A DNA stretch of 12,128 nt from Acidobacteriota bacterium (GCA_021799945.1 JAJYZK010000049.1:1-12128); one strand, 5' to 3'; positions 1 through 7,556 are shown, numbered from the stretch's first letter. Notes: a model not told the origin generated them from the sequence alone. Program-made: numbers and translations.

Positions 1-1152
1 TCTCAGCGACAACGTGCTCGAAATGCGGACAACGCGCGGAACGGTTCCTTCCGGCAACGCCACGGAGGTAATTGCGCGCTCGATGCACTCCCGATCGCTG
101 TCAAAATAAATTGGAAATTTCACGCTCCCCGGCGTTACCGCGGTGAGGGCATTGGTGTAACTCGCCTCGCGATCGATCCTTGCGATCGTGCGGGCGGTAG
201 TAAAGTCGGCCAGGCCGATGCCGGTCGCATTCCCGTTGGATTCCGGCGTGAGCTCCCGCACAAAGATGCGGTGGATTCTTGGAGCCTGCTTCTCGCCGGG
301 CACAAGAGAGGTGGAGTAGCCCTGAACCGATCTGCCGATCACGTTGGGATCCATGCCGGAGCCGCTGATATTTTTGCCCATGCAGTCGATGATCAACAGG
401 TCGATCTCGTCGAAGGGCAGGTGCGGCATTAGCGATCGGGCGACCACCAGCAGTTTGCGTTCTTCCTCCACGATGTTCTCGGGGCGAAGCACGTGAAGGC
501 CCGCGGTTGCGTGCTCCTGATCTTCCACGATGGCCACGGCGCCGAGCACCGGAGTCTGGCGCATCCCCACGGCGGCCACCGCCCGAAGCACAGCTTCCAG
601 CCCCAGACGGCTGGCGGCCGCATGTATCGCGCTCGCCCCCTTCTGCTTGCCCAAGCCGATGGCGAACATCTTCTGGATGCCGCTGCCCAACTCCCCGGAG
701 AAATCGGTGTGCGGCTTGACCCGATTGATCACGATCAGGCCTTCGGCGGAGAGCGCGGCTTCGCTGAAGAAGACATCCACGCCGTTTGCGCTGCGGCCGA
801 TCAAGCGCACGTCCATGCGGTCGTCAAAGGGTACGCCCATGGACTCTCTGGTGATTCCATAATGGGCGAGAATCTTCGACTGGCCTTCGGGGGTGGCTCC
901 GCCGTGGCTTCCCATGGCCGGCACGATGAAGGGCCGGGCGCCCGCCTCATGCAGAAGCTGGAGAACCGCGGATACAATCTGGCGAAGATTGGAGATGCCC
1001 CGGCTGCCAACGGCAACCGCCACGCGAGCCCCGGGCGCAAGCTTCTCCAGGATGCGCTGCTCGGCAAACTGGCGGCGCAGGGTTGCGGGGATGTCCAAAG
1101 CAGGAGAGACAGGCCAGCGGTTTTCCACCTCGATCATCTGCGGTAATTGCAC
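1..1152 (-). CDS. LarA-like (DUF2088/Lar_N) racemase-family protein, C-terminus missing
   Basis: Reading the minus strand from a GTG at 1152 gives 384 codons without a stop, so the C-terminus lies beyond the left edge. The protein resembles the lactate-racemase LarA superfamily, whose studied members racemise or epimerise 2-hydroxyacids with a nickel-pincer cofactor. Visible landmarks are AVAVGSRGISNL (about 45-56), VPAMGSHGGATPEGQ (77-91), NRVKPHTDF (143-151), GSGIQKMFAIGLGKQ (156-170) and further on CMGKNISGSGMDPN. GTG is chosen because AAGGAGGA (1161-1168) sits at normal spacing; the next ATG (1137) is less well placed. There is no signal peptide, so it is probably cytoplasmic. It lies 110 bp downstream of the GH78 gene on the same strand and may be co-transcribed. 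Family membership is judged from conserved blocks; substrate and true Ni-cofactor use are unknown. Confidence 0.8.
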   Translation of the reverse strand, partial: MQLPQMIEVENRWPVSPALDIPATLRRQFAEQRILEKLAPGARVAVAVGSRGISNLRQIVSAVLQLLHEAGARPFIVPAMGSHGGATPEGQSKILAHYGITRESMGVPFDDRMDVRLIGRSANGVDVFFSEAALSAEGLIVINRVKPHTDFSGELGSGIQKMFAIGLGKQKGASAIHAAASRLGLEAVLRAVAAVGMRQTPVLGAVAIVEDQEHATAGLHVLRPENIVEEERKLLVVARSLMPHLPFDEIDLLIIDCMGKNISGSGMDPNVIGRSVQGYSTSLVPGEKQAPRIHRIFVRELTPESNGNATGIGLADFTTARTIARIDREASYTNALTAVTPGSVKFPIYFDSDRECIERAITSVALPEGTVPRVVRISSTLSLR

Positions 1153-1160
1153 GGAAGGGC

Positions 1161-1168
1161 TCCTCCTT
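1161..1168 (-). promoter_or_regulatory. Strong Shine-Dalgarno for the LarA-like gene
   Basis: On the minus strand this reads AAGGAGGA, nearly complementary to the 16S 3' end, and lies 8 nt before the GTG at 1152. It decides in favour of the GTG over the ATG fifteen bases downstream. Confidence 0.7.
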
Positions 1169-1262
1169 GGAGAATCCGGTGGGAATCTATCCCTCGAAGA
1201 CGCGCACAATCCCCATAGTGTATCGCGTGGGCGCGGCGCGCGCTTCGCAGCTCAGTTTGCCG

Positions 1263-4058
1263 TCAACGCGTCCGGAGCACGTCCGGAGCAACGTCCGGCG
1301 CCCGGAAATGATAGCTGCCGGAGACGACGCGGAAGACCGGCGAACCACCCTGCATCGTTTCGAAGGTCACTCCGGGCGCCTGCGACGCCGGCCGCGGACC
1401 CTCGCGCACTGCGGCTTCCGCGCATGGCGGCAAGACCACAATCGCCGCGGCATTTGCCGGAATTGTCAGGTCCAGCGCGATGCTCCCGGCTTGTCGACGC
1501 CAGGAAACGGCGATGGGACCTTTCACCGAGCGATAGGAGATGGCGGCGGATTGCAACCGCGGCGGCATCGCCGGATGGATCACGATCTGCCGATCGTCGG
1601 CCTGCGCAAGGTCGAGATCCAGGCCGCCGAGGCCGGCATAGAACCACTCTTCGGCATCCCCCAGCATAAAGTGGTCCTGCGAGCTGCGCGGATTGGCGTC
1701 CCAGGCCTCCGTAAGCGAAGTGGCGCCTTGCGCGAGCTGATACCCATAGCTGGGTGAGTCGGTGCGCAAGAGCATGTCCAGCAGCACATCCGAGGCCCCG
1801 TTTTCGAGCAGCGCATCGACTACGTAATGGAAGCCGACATCTCCGGCGGTCACGTGGTCGCGGTGAGCGCGGATGTCGGCCACCAGATGCGCGAGCACTG
1901 CGGCCCGGTCCGGCGGGGGAACGAGCCCCAGCACAAGCGGCATTGCGTCGGCGGTCTGGCTGTCGCGGTCATAATAGCGCTGCGCGGGGTGGTACAGGCG
2001 CTGCTGGAAGGCGCGGGCTACTCCGTCTCCCAGTTTCTTCAACCTGGCCTCATCGTCCGCCTTGCCGAGCACATGCGCAGACGATCGCAGCGCCACGATG
2101 TCCTGGTAATACACCGCGGTCGCGGTCAGCGCCCGGGAGGTAAGCTGCGCAAACCCGGGAGGCTTAGGCCCGATGTCGTACCAATCGCCCAGGCCGTAGT
2201 CCACAATCCCGTTCACGCTGCGGCTGGTTAGATACTCCACATACCGCTGCATAGCGGGATACTGCTCGCGCAAGGCCGCCAAGTCGCCATAGCGCCGGTA
2301 CGCAATCCAGGGATCCAGCACTACGGCGCTGCCCCATTCGGGAGAGTCGTTGAATACATTCGAAGGTTTGCCGAAGATGGTGAATTGGGGGGCGATCGTC
2401 GGCACGCCGCCATCCGGCGCCTGGGCATCCGCCATGTCCTGCTCGATCTTGCCGTAGAGCCGCTCCAGATTGAAGTCGAAGTTCAGCGCCGAGCCCATCA
2501 GGTGCGTCTCTTCCAGCCAGCCCAGCTTCTCCCGATGCGGGCAATCGGTGAGCACGCTTTCCAGATTGTTTTCAATGGAGCGCAAGATCAGGGCATGAAT
2601 CCGGTTCAGAAGCGGATTGGCGGAAGTAAAGTCGCCCGTCTCGGCGGCGGAGGCGTGCACCGCTTCTCCGGTCAGGCGCAGGAGCTGCACGCTTCCGACC
2701 GTTTCGGCCTGTACGTATCGGAAGCCATAATAGGAAAATCGCGGATGCCACCGCTCCACGCCTGCGCCGGCCAAGGTGTAGGTATACCATTGGCCGCTCT
2801 TGCCGCCGCCGTCCGCGCTCCGCTGAGAAACGCTTCCGTCGGGATTGAGCAGCTCGCCTGGAATCAGCCGCACCTTCGCTCCCCGCATTCCCCGCACTGC
2901 AATGGCGGGCCAGCCGGCGAAGTTCTGCCCCAGATCGTAGACGATCGACCCGCCGGGGAGGGTCGTTCGAGAGCGAGGATGGTAGACCTTTTCCACGCGA
3001 ATGGGCGCCGTCACCTCGGGGGCCAGTTTGCCGCCGGGTCCTGGCGCCACGATCGCCGGGCGCCATGCCGGGGCATTGGATCGTTCGGCGGCGCTCCAGT
3101 TCGCGGCCGTTCTCGTCGCGTCGTAATCTTCTCCGCCGTAAGTGGAGGAGTAAGTGATCGGTCCCGGCATGGTTCGCCATCCCGATCCGCTGGCGATCAC
3201 CGTCCGGGTTCCGTCGCGGAAGTGAAGATGCAGCTCGACCATGCACTGTGGCTGTCCAAAGGCTCCAACGAATTTTGTGTATCGGCCCGGAGTCTCCGCC
3301 ACATTGAACATCCCGTTGCCGAGCAGAACTCCGATCGCATTCGTTCCCTGCTTCACCAGACCGGTTACGTCATAGGCGTCATACAGGATGCGCTTGCGAT
3401 AATCGGTCCACCCAGGCGTCATCTCGCGGCGGCCGGCCTTTGCGCCATTCATTTGCGCTTCGTACTGTCCCAGTCCGGAGACATAGAGCAAGGCTCGCGC
3501 GAGGGGCTTGCCGATAACGAAGGAGTCGGCAAACACCGGCATGGGCTCGGTGACTCCTTCCGCCCGTCCCTCCGGGCTTCCGGCCGGAGCGGCGGCGATC
3601 CATTGCGCGGACCAGCGCGCGGGGGCCATGGTGAAGCTTGCGGGCGCGCTCCAACCGCTCGCGATTCCCTGCCCATCCCAGACCTCGATCCTCCAGTAAG
3701 CCCGCTGCTCGGGTGCGATCGCCGCGCCCGCATACGGTATGTTGCGGGTCTCGCTCGAAGCCACCCGGCCGCTGTCCCAAAGGTCGCCCCGGCCGGCCGC
3801 CAGCCCGTCGAGGGTGGATGCCACCTGCACGCGATAGGCGCCCTGCGTCACGCCGCGGGCGCCGGGATCCATGGCCGTGAGCATCCATCCCAACAGCGGG
3901 CGCCGGGAGGCGACGGCGAGCGGGTCGGTTTGATGATCGCAGGTGAGCTCCGCGGGCGCCCTGAGGCCGGAGATCGGGGAGGCGACCGCTTCCGCGCTCG
4001 GAGCCGGCAGCGCGGCATACAAAGCAATTGCGGCGAGGAAAAACCTATGCAGCGTCAA
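1263..4058 (-). CDS. Secreted alpha-L-rhamnosidase, GH78
   Basis: This 931-residue protein hydrolyses terminal alpha-L-rhamnose from glycans or glycosides. Residues 1-24 form a Sec signal peptide (FFLAAIALYAALPAPSAEA, cleavage after AEA), so it acts outside the cytoplasm. Domains follow GH78 order: an N-terminal beta-sandwich (about 30-145), a rhamnosidase N domain (165-340), a concanavalin-like domain (350-460), the (alpha/alpha)6 catalytic barrel (470-815) and a C-terminal beta domain. DCPHREKLGW (505-514) is the GH78 signature; D505, E510 and E517 match the spacing of acidic residues known in BsRhaB, and the LTEAWD motif gives E784 as the probable base. SQDHFMLGDAEEWFY (793-807) is also typical. 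The start is TTG at 4058; an in-frame TAG lies just upstream (4065-4067) and no ATG precedes the signal peptide. The ribosome site is weak. It is divergent from the isomerase gene at 4408 and upstream of the LarA-like gene. Confidence 0.93.
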   Translation of the reverse strand: MTLHRFFLAAIALYAALPAPSAEAVASPISGLRAPAELTCDHQTDPLAVASRRPLLGWMLTAMDPGARGVTQGAYRVQVASTLDGLAAGRGDLWDSGRVASSETRNIPYAGAAIAPEQRAYWRIEVWDGQGIASGWSAPASFTMAPARWSAQWIAAAPAGSPEGRAEGVTEPMPVFADSFVIGKPLARALLYVSGLGQYEAQMNGAKAGRREMTPGWTDYRKRILYDAYDVTGLVKQGTNAIGVLLGNGMFNVAETPGRYTKFVGAFGQPQCMVELHLHFRDGTRTVIASGSGWRTMPGPITYSSTYGGEDYDATRTAANWSAAERSNAPAWRPAIVAPGPGGKLAPEVTAPIRVEKVYHPRSRTTLPGGSIVYDLGQNFAGWPAIAVRGMRGAKVRLIPGELLNPDGSVSQRSADGGGKSGQWYTYTLAGAGVERWHPRFSYYGFRYVQAETVGSVQLLRLTGEAVHASAAETGDFTSANPLLNRIHALILRSIENNLESVLTDCPHREKLGWLEETHLMGSALNFDFNLERLYGKIEQDMADAQAPDGGVPTIAPQFTIFGKPSNVFNDSPEWGSAVVLDPWIAYRRYGDLAALREQYPAMQRYVEYLTSRSVNGIVDYGLGDWYDIGPKPPGFAQLTSRALTATAVYYQDIVALRSSAHVLGKADDEARLKKLGDGVARAFQQRLYHPAQRYYDRDSQTADAMPLVLGLVPPPDRAAVLAHLVADIRAHRDHVTAGDVGFHYVVDALLENGASDVLLDMLLRTDSPSYGYQLAQGATSLTEAWDANPRSSQDHFMLGDAEEWFYAGLGGLDLDLAQADDRQIVIHPAMPPRLQSAAISYRSVKGPIAVSWRRQAGSIALDLTIPANAAAIVVLPPCAEAAVREGPRPASQAPGVTFETMQGGSPVFRVVSGSYHFRAPDVAPDVLRTR

Positions 4059-4122
4059 AGGCGGCTACCCGGCGTTATGTTACCGACAATATCCTGTCCT
4101 ATCTGCTATCTTCAACCGGATG

Positions 4123-4135
4123 TGAAACTGTTTCA
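4123..4135. promoter_or_regulatory. Perfect palindrome TGAAACTGTTTCA, candidate operator
   Basis: Two 6-bp arms flank one central base in the divergent region between the GH78 and isomerase genes, about 65 bp upstream of the GH78 start. It resembles the half-sites of LacI-family sugar repressors (TGAAAC/GTTTCA), although those usually have an even centre. No regulator gene lies in the window, so the role is inferred. Confidence 0.4.
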
Positions 4136-4158
4136 AGGACTACGCGTCTTCATAAGCA

Positions 4159-4172
4159 TGCGAAGATTCGCA
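4159..4172. promoter_or_regulatory. Perfect palindrome TGCGAAGATTCGCA, candidate operator
   Basis: Arms TGCGAA/TTCGCA flank two central bases. A further TGCGAA half-site follows at 4185-4190, giving three half-sites in about 30 bp. The site is 23 bp from the TGAAAC palindrome in the same divergent spacer, which suggests a regulator distinct from the one binding that sequence. This is inferred from symmetry and position only. Confidence 0.35.
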
Positions 4173-4251
4173 GTTATTTTGCGATGCGAAACAGCAGGCT
4201 CCTCGCGAAGTTGACTGGAGCCGGGAGGGAATTTACGTCGGCGCCTCCAGC

Positions 4252-4280
4252 AGATCCTTCGCTGCGCTCAGGATGACAGG
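4252..4280 (+). repeat. Hairpin-forming intergenic repeat of the ATCCTTCGC...CAGGAT type
   Basis: A 29-nt stretch contains ATCCT and AGGAT arms around a GC-rich core (CGCTGCGC), ending GACAG. I recall very similar sequence scattered between genes in many environmental bacterial genomes, but could not search for it. Only one copy is in this window. It lies in the non-coding spacer before the isomerase gene. Confidence 0.4.
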
Positions 4281-4313
4281 GATGAGTGGCTCGGTCGGCA
4301 GACGCCGGTCCTG

Positions 4314-4357
4314 TTGCGCCTCGCTCGGCGCTTCGGCGCGTTTTTCAATAAACTCTT
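4314..4357 (+). repeat. 44-nt leader element, copy 1, with UUCG hairpin and T-run
   Basis: This stretch matches the reverse complement of 10711-10754 at 40 of 44 positions. It contains GCGC-TTCG-GCGC (4329-4340), a stem closed by the very stable C(UUCG)G tetraloop, then G and TTTTT (4342-4346), so it looks like a short intrinsic terminator. An alternative stem, 4317-4321 with 4328-4332, would compete with it. The element ends 50 nt before the ATG of the isomerase gene and reads in the same direction. The upstream gene points away, so it is not needed as that gene's terminator. It may be a leader attenuator or a dispersed repeat. Confidence 0.65.
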
Positions 4358-4407
4358 AGCGGCCTGCGATCCGGAATTTGCCCATCGGCTTTGCGGTCAG
4401 GAGAACT

Positions 4408-5838
4408 ATGCAGCGAGAAGATCTCACCGTCGGGCTTTGCGGAGTCGGCCTCAACGAATATTGGGGGCAGTTCGCCGGACTGGAGGATCGCATACGGGGG
4501 AATCTCCGGCGGGTAGCGGAGCGCCTGGCCGGGCCGCGCCGGCGGATCGTCGATCTGGGGCTGGTGGATTCAGCGGAGAAATCGGTGGCCGCGGGTCACG
4601 AGGCCCGGCGTGAGGACGTGGATCTGCTGGTCATTTATGTGGCGACCTATGCGCTTTCCTCCACCGTGCTGCCGGCGGTGCGGCGGGCCAAGGTTCCCGT
4701 GCTGGCGCTGAACCTGCAGCCGCACCCGGCCATTGACTACGCAGCCTTCAACGCCCTTGGAGACCGCACGGCCATGACCGGAGAATGGCTGGCGTACTGC
4801 GCCTCGTGCCCGGTTCCGGAGATCGCCAATGTATTTGACCGCTCGGGCCTGCAATTCCGGCAGGTGACAGGGGTTCTTGAGAACGACCCGGCCTGCTGGC
4901 GGCAGATTGAATCCTGGATGCAGGCGGCGCAGGCGGCGCGCGCGCTGGAGCAATGCCGGCTGGGGCTGATGGGCCATTACTATTCCGGCATGCTGGATGT
5001 GGCCACGGACCTGACCCGGCTGTGCGCGGTCTTCGGCGCGCAGATCGAAATTCTGGAGGTGGACGAGCTCAGCGCCATTCGCGCGGGCCTGGAGCAAGCG
5101 GAGATTGAAAGCAAACGCGACAGCATTCTCCGCACTCTCGATGTGCAGCACGATTGCGATCCTCGCGAGGTGATGCGCGCGGCGCGCACCGCCGCGGCGC
5201 TCGACCGCTTCGTCGCCCGGCACAATTTGTCGGCGATGGCCTACTACTACAAAGGATCGGGCGTCGACGCCAACGAAGACACGATGAGCTCCATCATTGT
5301 GGGCGCATCGCTGCTCACCGGCGGAGGCGTTCCCATCGCCGGCGAATATGAAGTGAAGAATGTCATGGCGATGAAGATTATGGACGCCTTCGGCGCCGGG
5401 GGCTCCTTCACCGAATATTACGCAATCGACTTTAAGGACGACGTGGTGCTGATGGGCCACGATGGCCCCGGCCATTCCCGCATCGCCGAGGGCAAAGTCA
5501 AGGTTCGGCCCTTGCGCGTCTATCACGGCAAAGCAGGCAGCGGTCTGAGCGTGGAAATGTCTGTCCGTTTCGGCCCGGTCACGCTGCTCTCCGTGGCGGA
5601 AGATCGGTCAACCGGTTTCAAATTGGTGGCGGCGGAGGGCGCAAGCGAGCCGGGCCCGATCCTCGAGATCGGCAACACCAACAGCCGCTACCGCTTCTCC
5701 CCCGGCGCGCGGGATTTTATCAACGCCTGGAACGAGCAGGGACCGGCGCACCACTGCGCGATCGGGGTCGGTCACATCGCGGATAAGATCGAGAAACTTG
5801 CCAGCCTGCTCGGCATCCGGTTTGTCAAAATCTGTTAA
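4408..5838 (+). CDS. L-fucose/L-arabinose isomerase-family protein (COG2407-like)
   Basis: This 476-residue cytoplasmic protein belongs to the AraA/FucI fold family, metal-dependent aldose-ketose isomerases. The start is ATG 4408, preceded by AGGAG (4399-4403); an in-frame ATG at 4378 has no such site. Family blocks are GLCGVGLNEYWGQF (about 9-22), LLVIYVATYALSST (73-86), GLMGHYYSGMLD (186-197), YYYKGSGVD, and GAGGSFTEYYAIDF (329-342). Compared with E. coli AraA, E336 fits the first metal glutamate, H373 (VYHGKAG) the first histidine and H448/H449 (GPAHHC) the last histidine. The usual second glutamate region reads GHDGPGH (350-356), without Glu. This subgroup is common near glycosidases but its substrate is not known to me. 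The aminotransferase gene follows 111 bp downstream and is probably in the same operon. Sugar isomerase activity is likely; L-arabinose or L-fucose specificity is not claimed. Confidence 0.85.
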   Translation: MQREDLTVGLCGVGLNEYWGQFAGLEDRIRGNLRRVAERLAGPRRRIVDLGLVDSAEKSVAAGHEARREDVDLLVIYVATYALSSTVLPAVRRAKVPVLALNLQPHPAIDYAAFNALGDRTAMTGEWLAYCASCPVPEIANVFDRSGLQFRQVTGVLENDPACWRQIESWMQAAQAARALEQCRLGLMGHYYSGMLDVATDLTRLCAVFGAQIEILEVDELSAIRAGLEQAEIESKRDSILRTLDVQHDCDPREVMRAARTAAALDRFVARHNLSAMAYYYKGSGVDANEDTMSSIIVGASLLTGGGVPIAGEYEVKNVMAMKIMDAFGAGGSFTEYYAIDFKDDVVLMGHDGPGHSRIAEGKVKVRPLRVYHGKAGSGLSVEMSVRFGPVTLLSVAEDRSTGFKLVAAEGASEPGPILEIGNTNSRYRFSPGARDFINAWNEQGPAHHCAIGVGHIADKIEKLASLLGIRFVKIC

Positions 5839-5949
5839 AGCGTTTCCGCGACATGGATGCCCCGCGCGATCGCATCGCTGCTACGCTCTATCTGGAGGAC
5901 CGCAACGAATCCGACCAAGCGGGTGAGGCGTGGGCGGAGAGGCAAAGCA

Positions 5950-7077
5950 ATGACGACTCCGACCGCAATGCGCCTCTTCGATCCAGCCGATTTCGAAATT
6001 CCCGAGGGCTGCGTTTCCGTCTGCACCGGAGGCGAGTCTCCCTTCCTTCGCAGCCATGCCGAGGCATACAGCCGTTATGCCGCGGACAAGGGCAATGGAT
6101 CCATGGGCCGCACCGCCATCGACGAGCGCGTCCATGCCGCGCGGGCGAGGTTAGCCGGGATGTGGCATACCTCGGAAGATCGGATCGGGTTTTCGCCCAG
6201 CGTCGCCGATGGAATGTCCCTGCTGGCGGAAAGCCTGGCGCTGAGGCCTGGCGATTCGGTCGTGTTCGCGGAGCAGGAGTACCCGTCCGTCGTCATGCCG
6301 TTTCTGGCCCTGAGCCGGAGGCGTGGATTTCAGGTGCGCCTGGCCCCGAACGCGAGTCAAATTCCGAACTTTGTGGACCACGGCGTCAAGCTGATCGGAG
6401 CCAGCCATGTCTCGTACCTCAACGGCGGACGCGTCGAAATCGCAGGCCTGCGGGAGCTGGCGGACAGCGTCGGGGCGCTGCTGGCGGTCGATTTCACGCA
6501 GGCGGCCGGGTACACGCCGATCCACGCCGACCTCTGTGACTTCGCTTTCTCCTCCTGCTACAAGTGGCTGCTGGGCACAACCGGAGTTGCGGTCGCCTAT
6601 TGGAATCGCGCTCGTCAGCCGGACTGGCGCCCGAATACCGCCGGGTGGCATTCGATCCGGCCATCCTCCATCGGCGGCGGACCCGGATATGCCGCCGGCG
6701 TGGCGCTCAAAGAGGACGCGATGTGCTTCGCCCGCGGGAATCCCGCACATTTGCCGATCTACGTTCTCGACAATGCGCTACAGTATCTGAGCCGTTTCGC
6801 CGTGGAGACCGTCGACGCCCACGTTCACCTCTTAACCACCGCCCTCTTGCGGGGCCTGCGGAATCTCGGGTTTCCGGTGATCACGCCCGATGAGCCCGAC
6901 GCTCACGGCGCCAGCGTCGCGTTCGAGGCCCCGGATTCCGAGCGGCTGACCGACACCCTGGCCGGAAGCGGGATCCTGGCCTGGGGCGGAGTGGGGAGAG
7001 TGCGCTTCAGCTTCCACGGATTCAATGCGCCGGAGGACGTATCTTCGATTCTAACTGCGCTCCGGCAGACGTTATAG
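5950..7077 (+). CDS. Class-V PLP-dependent aminotransferase / cysteine-desulfurase-like protein
   Basis: This 375-residue fold-type-I PLP enzyme resembles the class-V group (NifS, isopenicillin-N epimerase, kynureninase and serine-glyoxylate aminotransferase relatives). The Schiff-base lysine is K205 in SSCYKWLLGTTG (201-212); DFTQAAG (181-187) holds the Asp and Gln that contact the cofactor ring. GFSPSVADGMSLLAESL (80-96) is the phosphate-binding region and VRFSFHGFNAPEDV (351-364) the usual C-terminal motif. ATG 5950 is chosen because GGAGAGG lies 7 nt upstream; an in-frame ATG at 5857 would add a basic, non-homologous-looking stretch. There is no signal peptide. It follows the isomerase on the same strand. 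The pairing could mean transamination of a keto-sugar or keto-acid, or removal of an amino group, but the reaction cannot be read from sequence. Confidence 0.87.
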   Translation: MTTPTAMRLFDPADFEIPEGCVSVCTGGESPFLRSHAEAYSRYAADKGNGSMGRTAIDERVHAARARLAGMWHTSEDRIGFSPSVADGMSLLAESLALRPGDSVVFAEQEYPSVVMPFLALSRRRGFQVRLAPNASQIPNFVDHGVKLIGASHVSYLNGGRVEIAGLRELADSVGALLAVDFTQAAGYTPIHADLCDFAFSSCYKWLLGTTGVAVAYWNRARQPDWRPNTAGWHSIRPSSIGGGPGYAAGVALKEDAMCFARGNPAHLPIYVLDNALQYLSRFAVETVDAHVHLLTTALLRGLRNLGFPVITPDEPDAHGASVAFEAPDSERLTDTLAGSGILAWGGVGRVRFSFHGFNAPEDVSSILTALRQTL

Positions 7078-7519
7078 ACCACATGGCGCGTCGGTGAAGG
7101 CGTCGCCAGAAGCAGCCGCATCGCCGGCCCCTACAAATACGTCGCCAGCTTCCGGCCACTCGGCTTGGAGTCCCGCCCGTCCGGCGGCTTCTACATCGCC
7201 CGCCTCTCTCCCGACCGGCTTTCCATCGCGCGCGAGACCAGCTTCCTGCATATGCCGCTGGAAGGCGGATGCCTCGTCCACTACCAGGGCCTCTACGCTG
7301 AAGGTCACCGGAACAGAGGGTGCGGCGGTCATCTTCATGGGCGACATCTGGAGACCAAAAAGCCTCTGGGATTCGCGCTATCTCTGGATGCCCCTCCAGA
7401 TCGGCGGCAGCCACATGCTCCTGCCCCCTCCGGAGCCCTGGAGCATCGATGGAAAAACCGGGAAGGCAAGCTTCCGCCGGGATTCGAGATCTCCCAGACG
7501 GCTGGACTCCCGGCCGTGA
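7078..7519 (+). pseudogene. Decayed 3' fragment of a GH43-like glycosyl hydrolase
   Basis: Immediately after the aminotransferase stop, frame 7078+3n reads WRVGEGVARSSRIAGPYKY and ASFRPLGLESR, which looks like the middle of a family-43 five-bladed propeller enzyme. The block normally following SRD (the FVDDDG-type stretch) is missing; the frame continues GGFYIARLSPDRLS and MPLEGGCLVHYQGLY (to about 7296). The next recognisable part is one frame over (7094+3n): STLKVTGTEG, VIFMGDIWRPKSLWDSRYLW, then PEPWSIDGKTG, the usual GH43 C-terminal blocks, ending at the TGA at 7517-7519. So the N-terminal catalytic half is gone, at least two internal segments look deleted and the frame is broken. No ribosome site or plausible start precedes it. 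It is not expected to make an enzyme. The assignment rests on remembered GH43 patterns. Confidence 0.7.
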
Positions 7520-7538
7520 CCCGCCGCACACTCACTGC

Positions 7539-7556
7539 GCCGGCCACCCCGCCGGC
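7539..7556. terminator. GC hairpin at the convergent gene junction
   Basis: GCCGGC (7539-7544) can pair with GCCGGC (7551-7556) around a 6-nt loop. It lies directly between the GH43 remnant and the stop codon of the TIM-barrel gene, where a bidirectional terminator would be expected. There is no T-run on either strand, so support is weak. Confidence 0.25.

Noticed and set aside
1231..1243. GCGCG/CGCGC hairpin after the GH78 stop as a terminator
   Set aside because: The stem is only 5 bp with a 3-nt loop and no T-run; such stems are frequent by chance in this GC-rich DNA.
493..1757. Several overlapping plus-strand frames of 200-260 codons
   Set aside because: They lie opposite the LarA-like and GH78 genes and show only Arg/Ala/Pro-rich shadow sequence.
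2385..4214. 609-codon open frame on the plus strand
   Set aside because: It is antisense to the GH78 gene, has no family motifs and an Arg/Gly/His-rich composition typical of a shadow frame in GC-rich DNA.
5839..5949. Possible small gene or promoter between the isomerase and aminotransferase genes
   Set aside because: There is no start with a ribosome site other than that of the aminotransferase at 5950, and no convincing promoter or hairpin.
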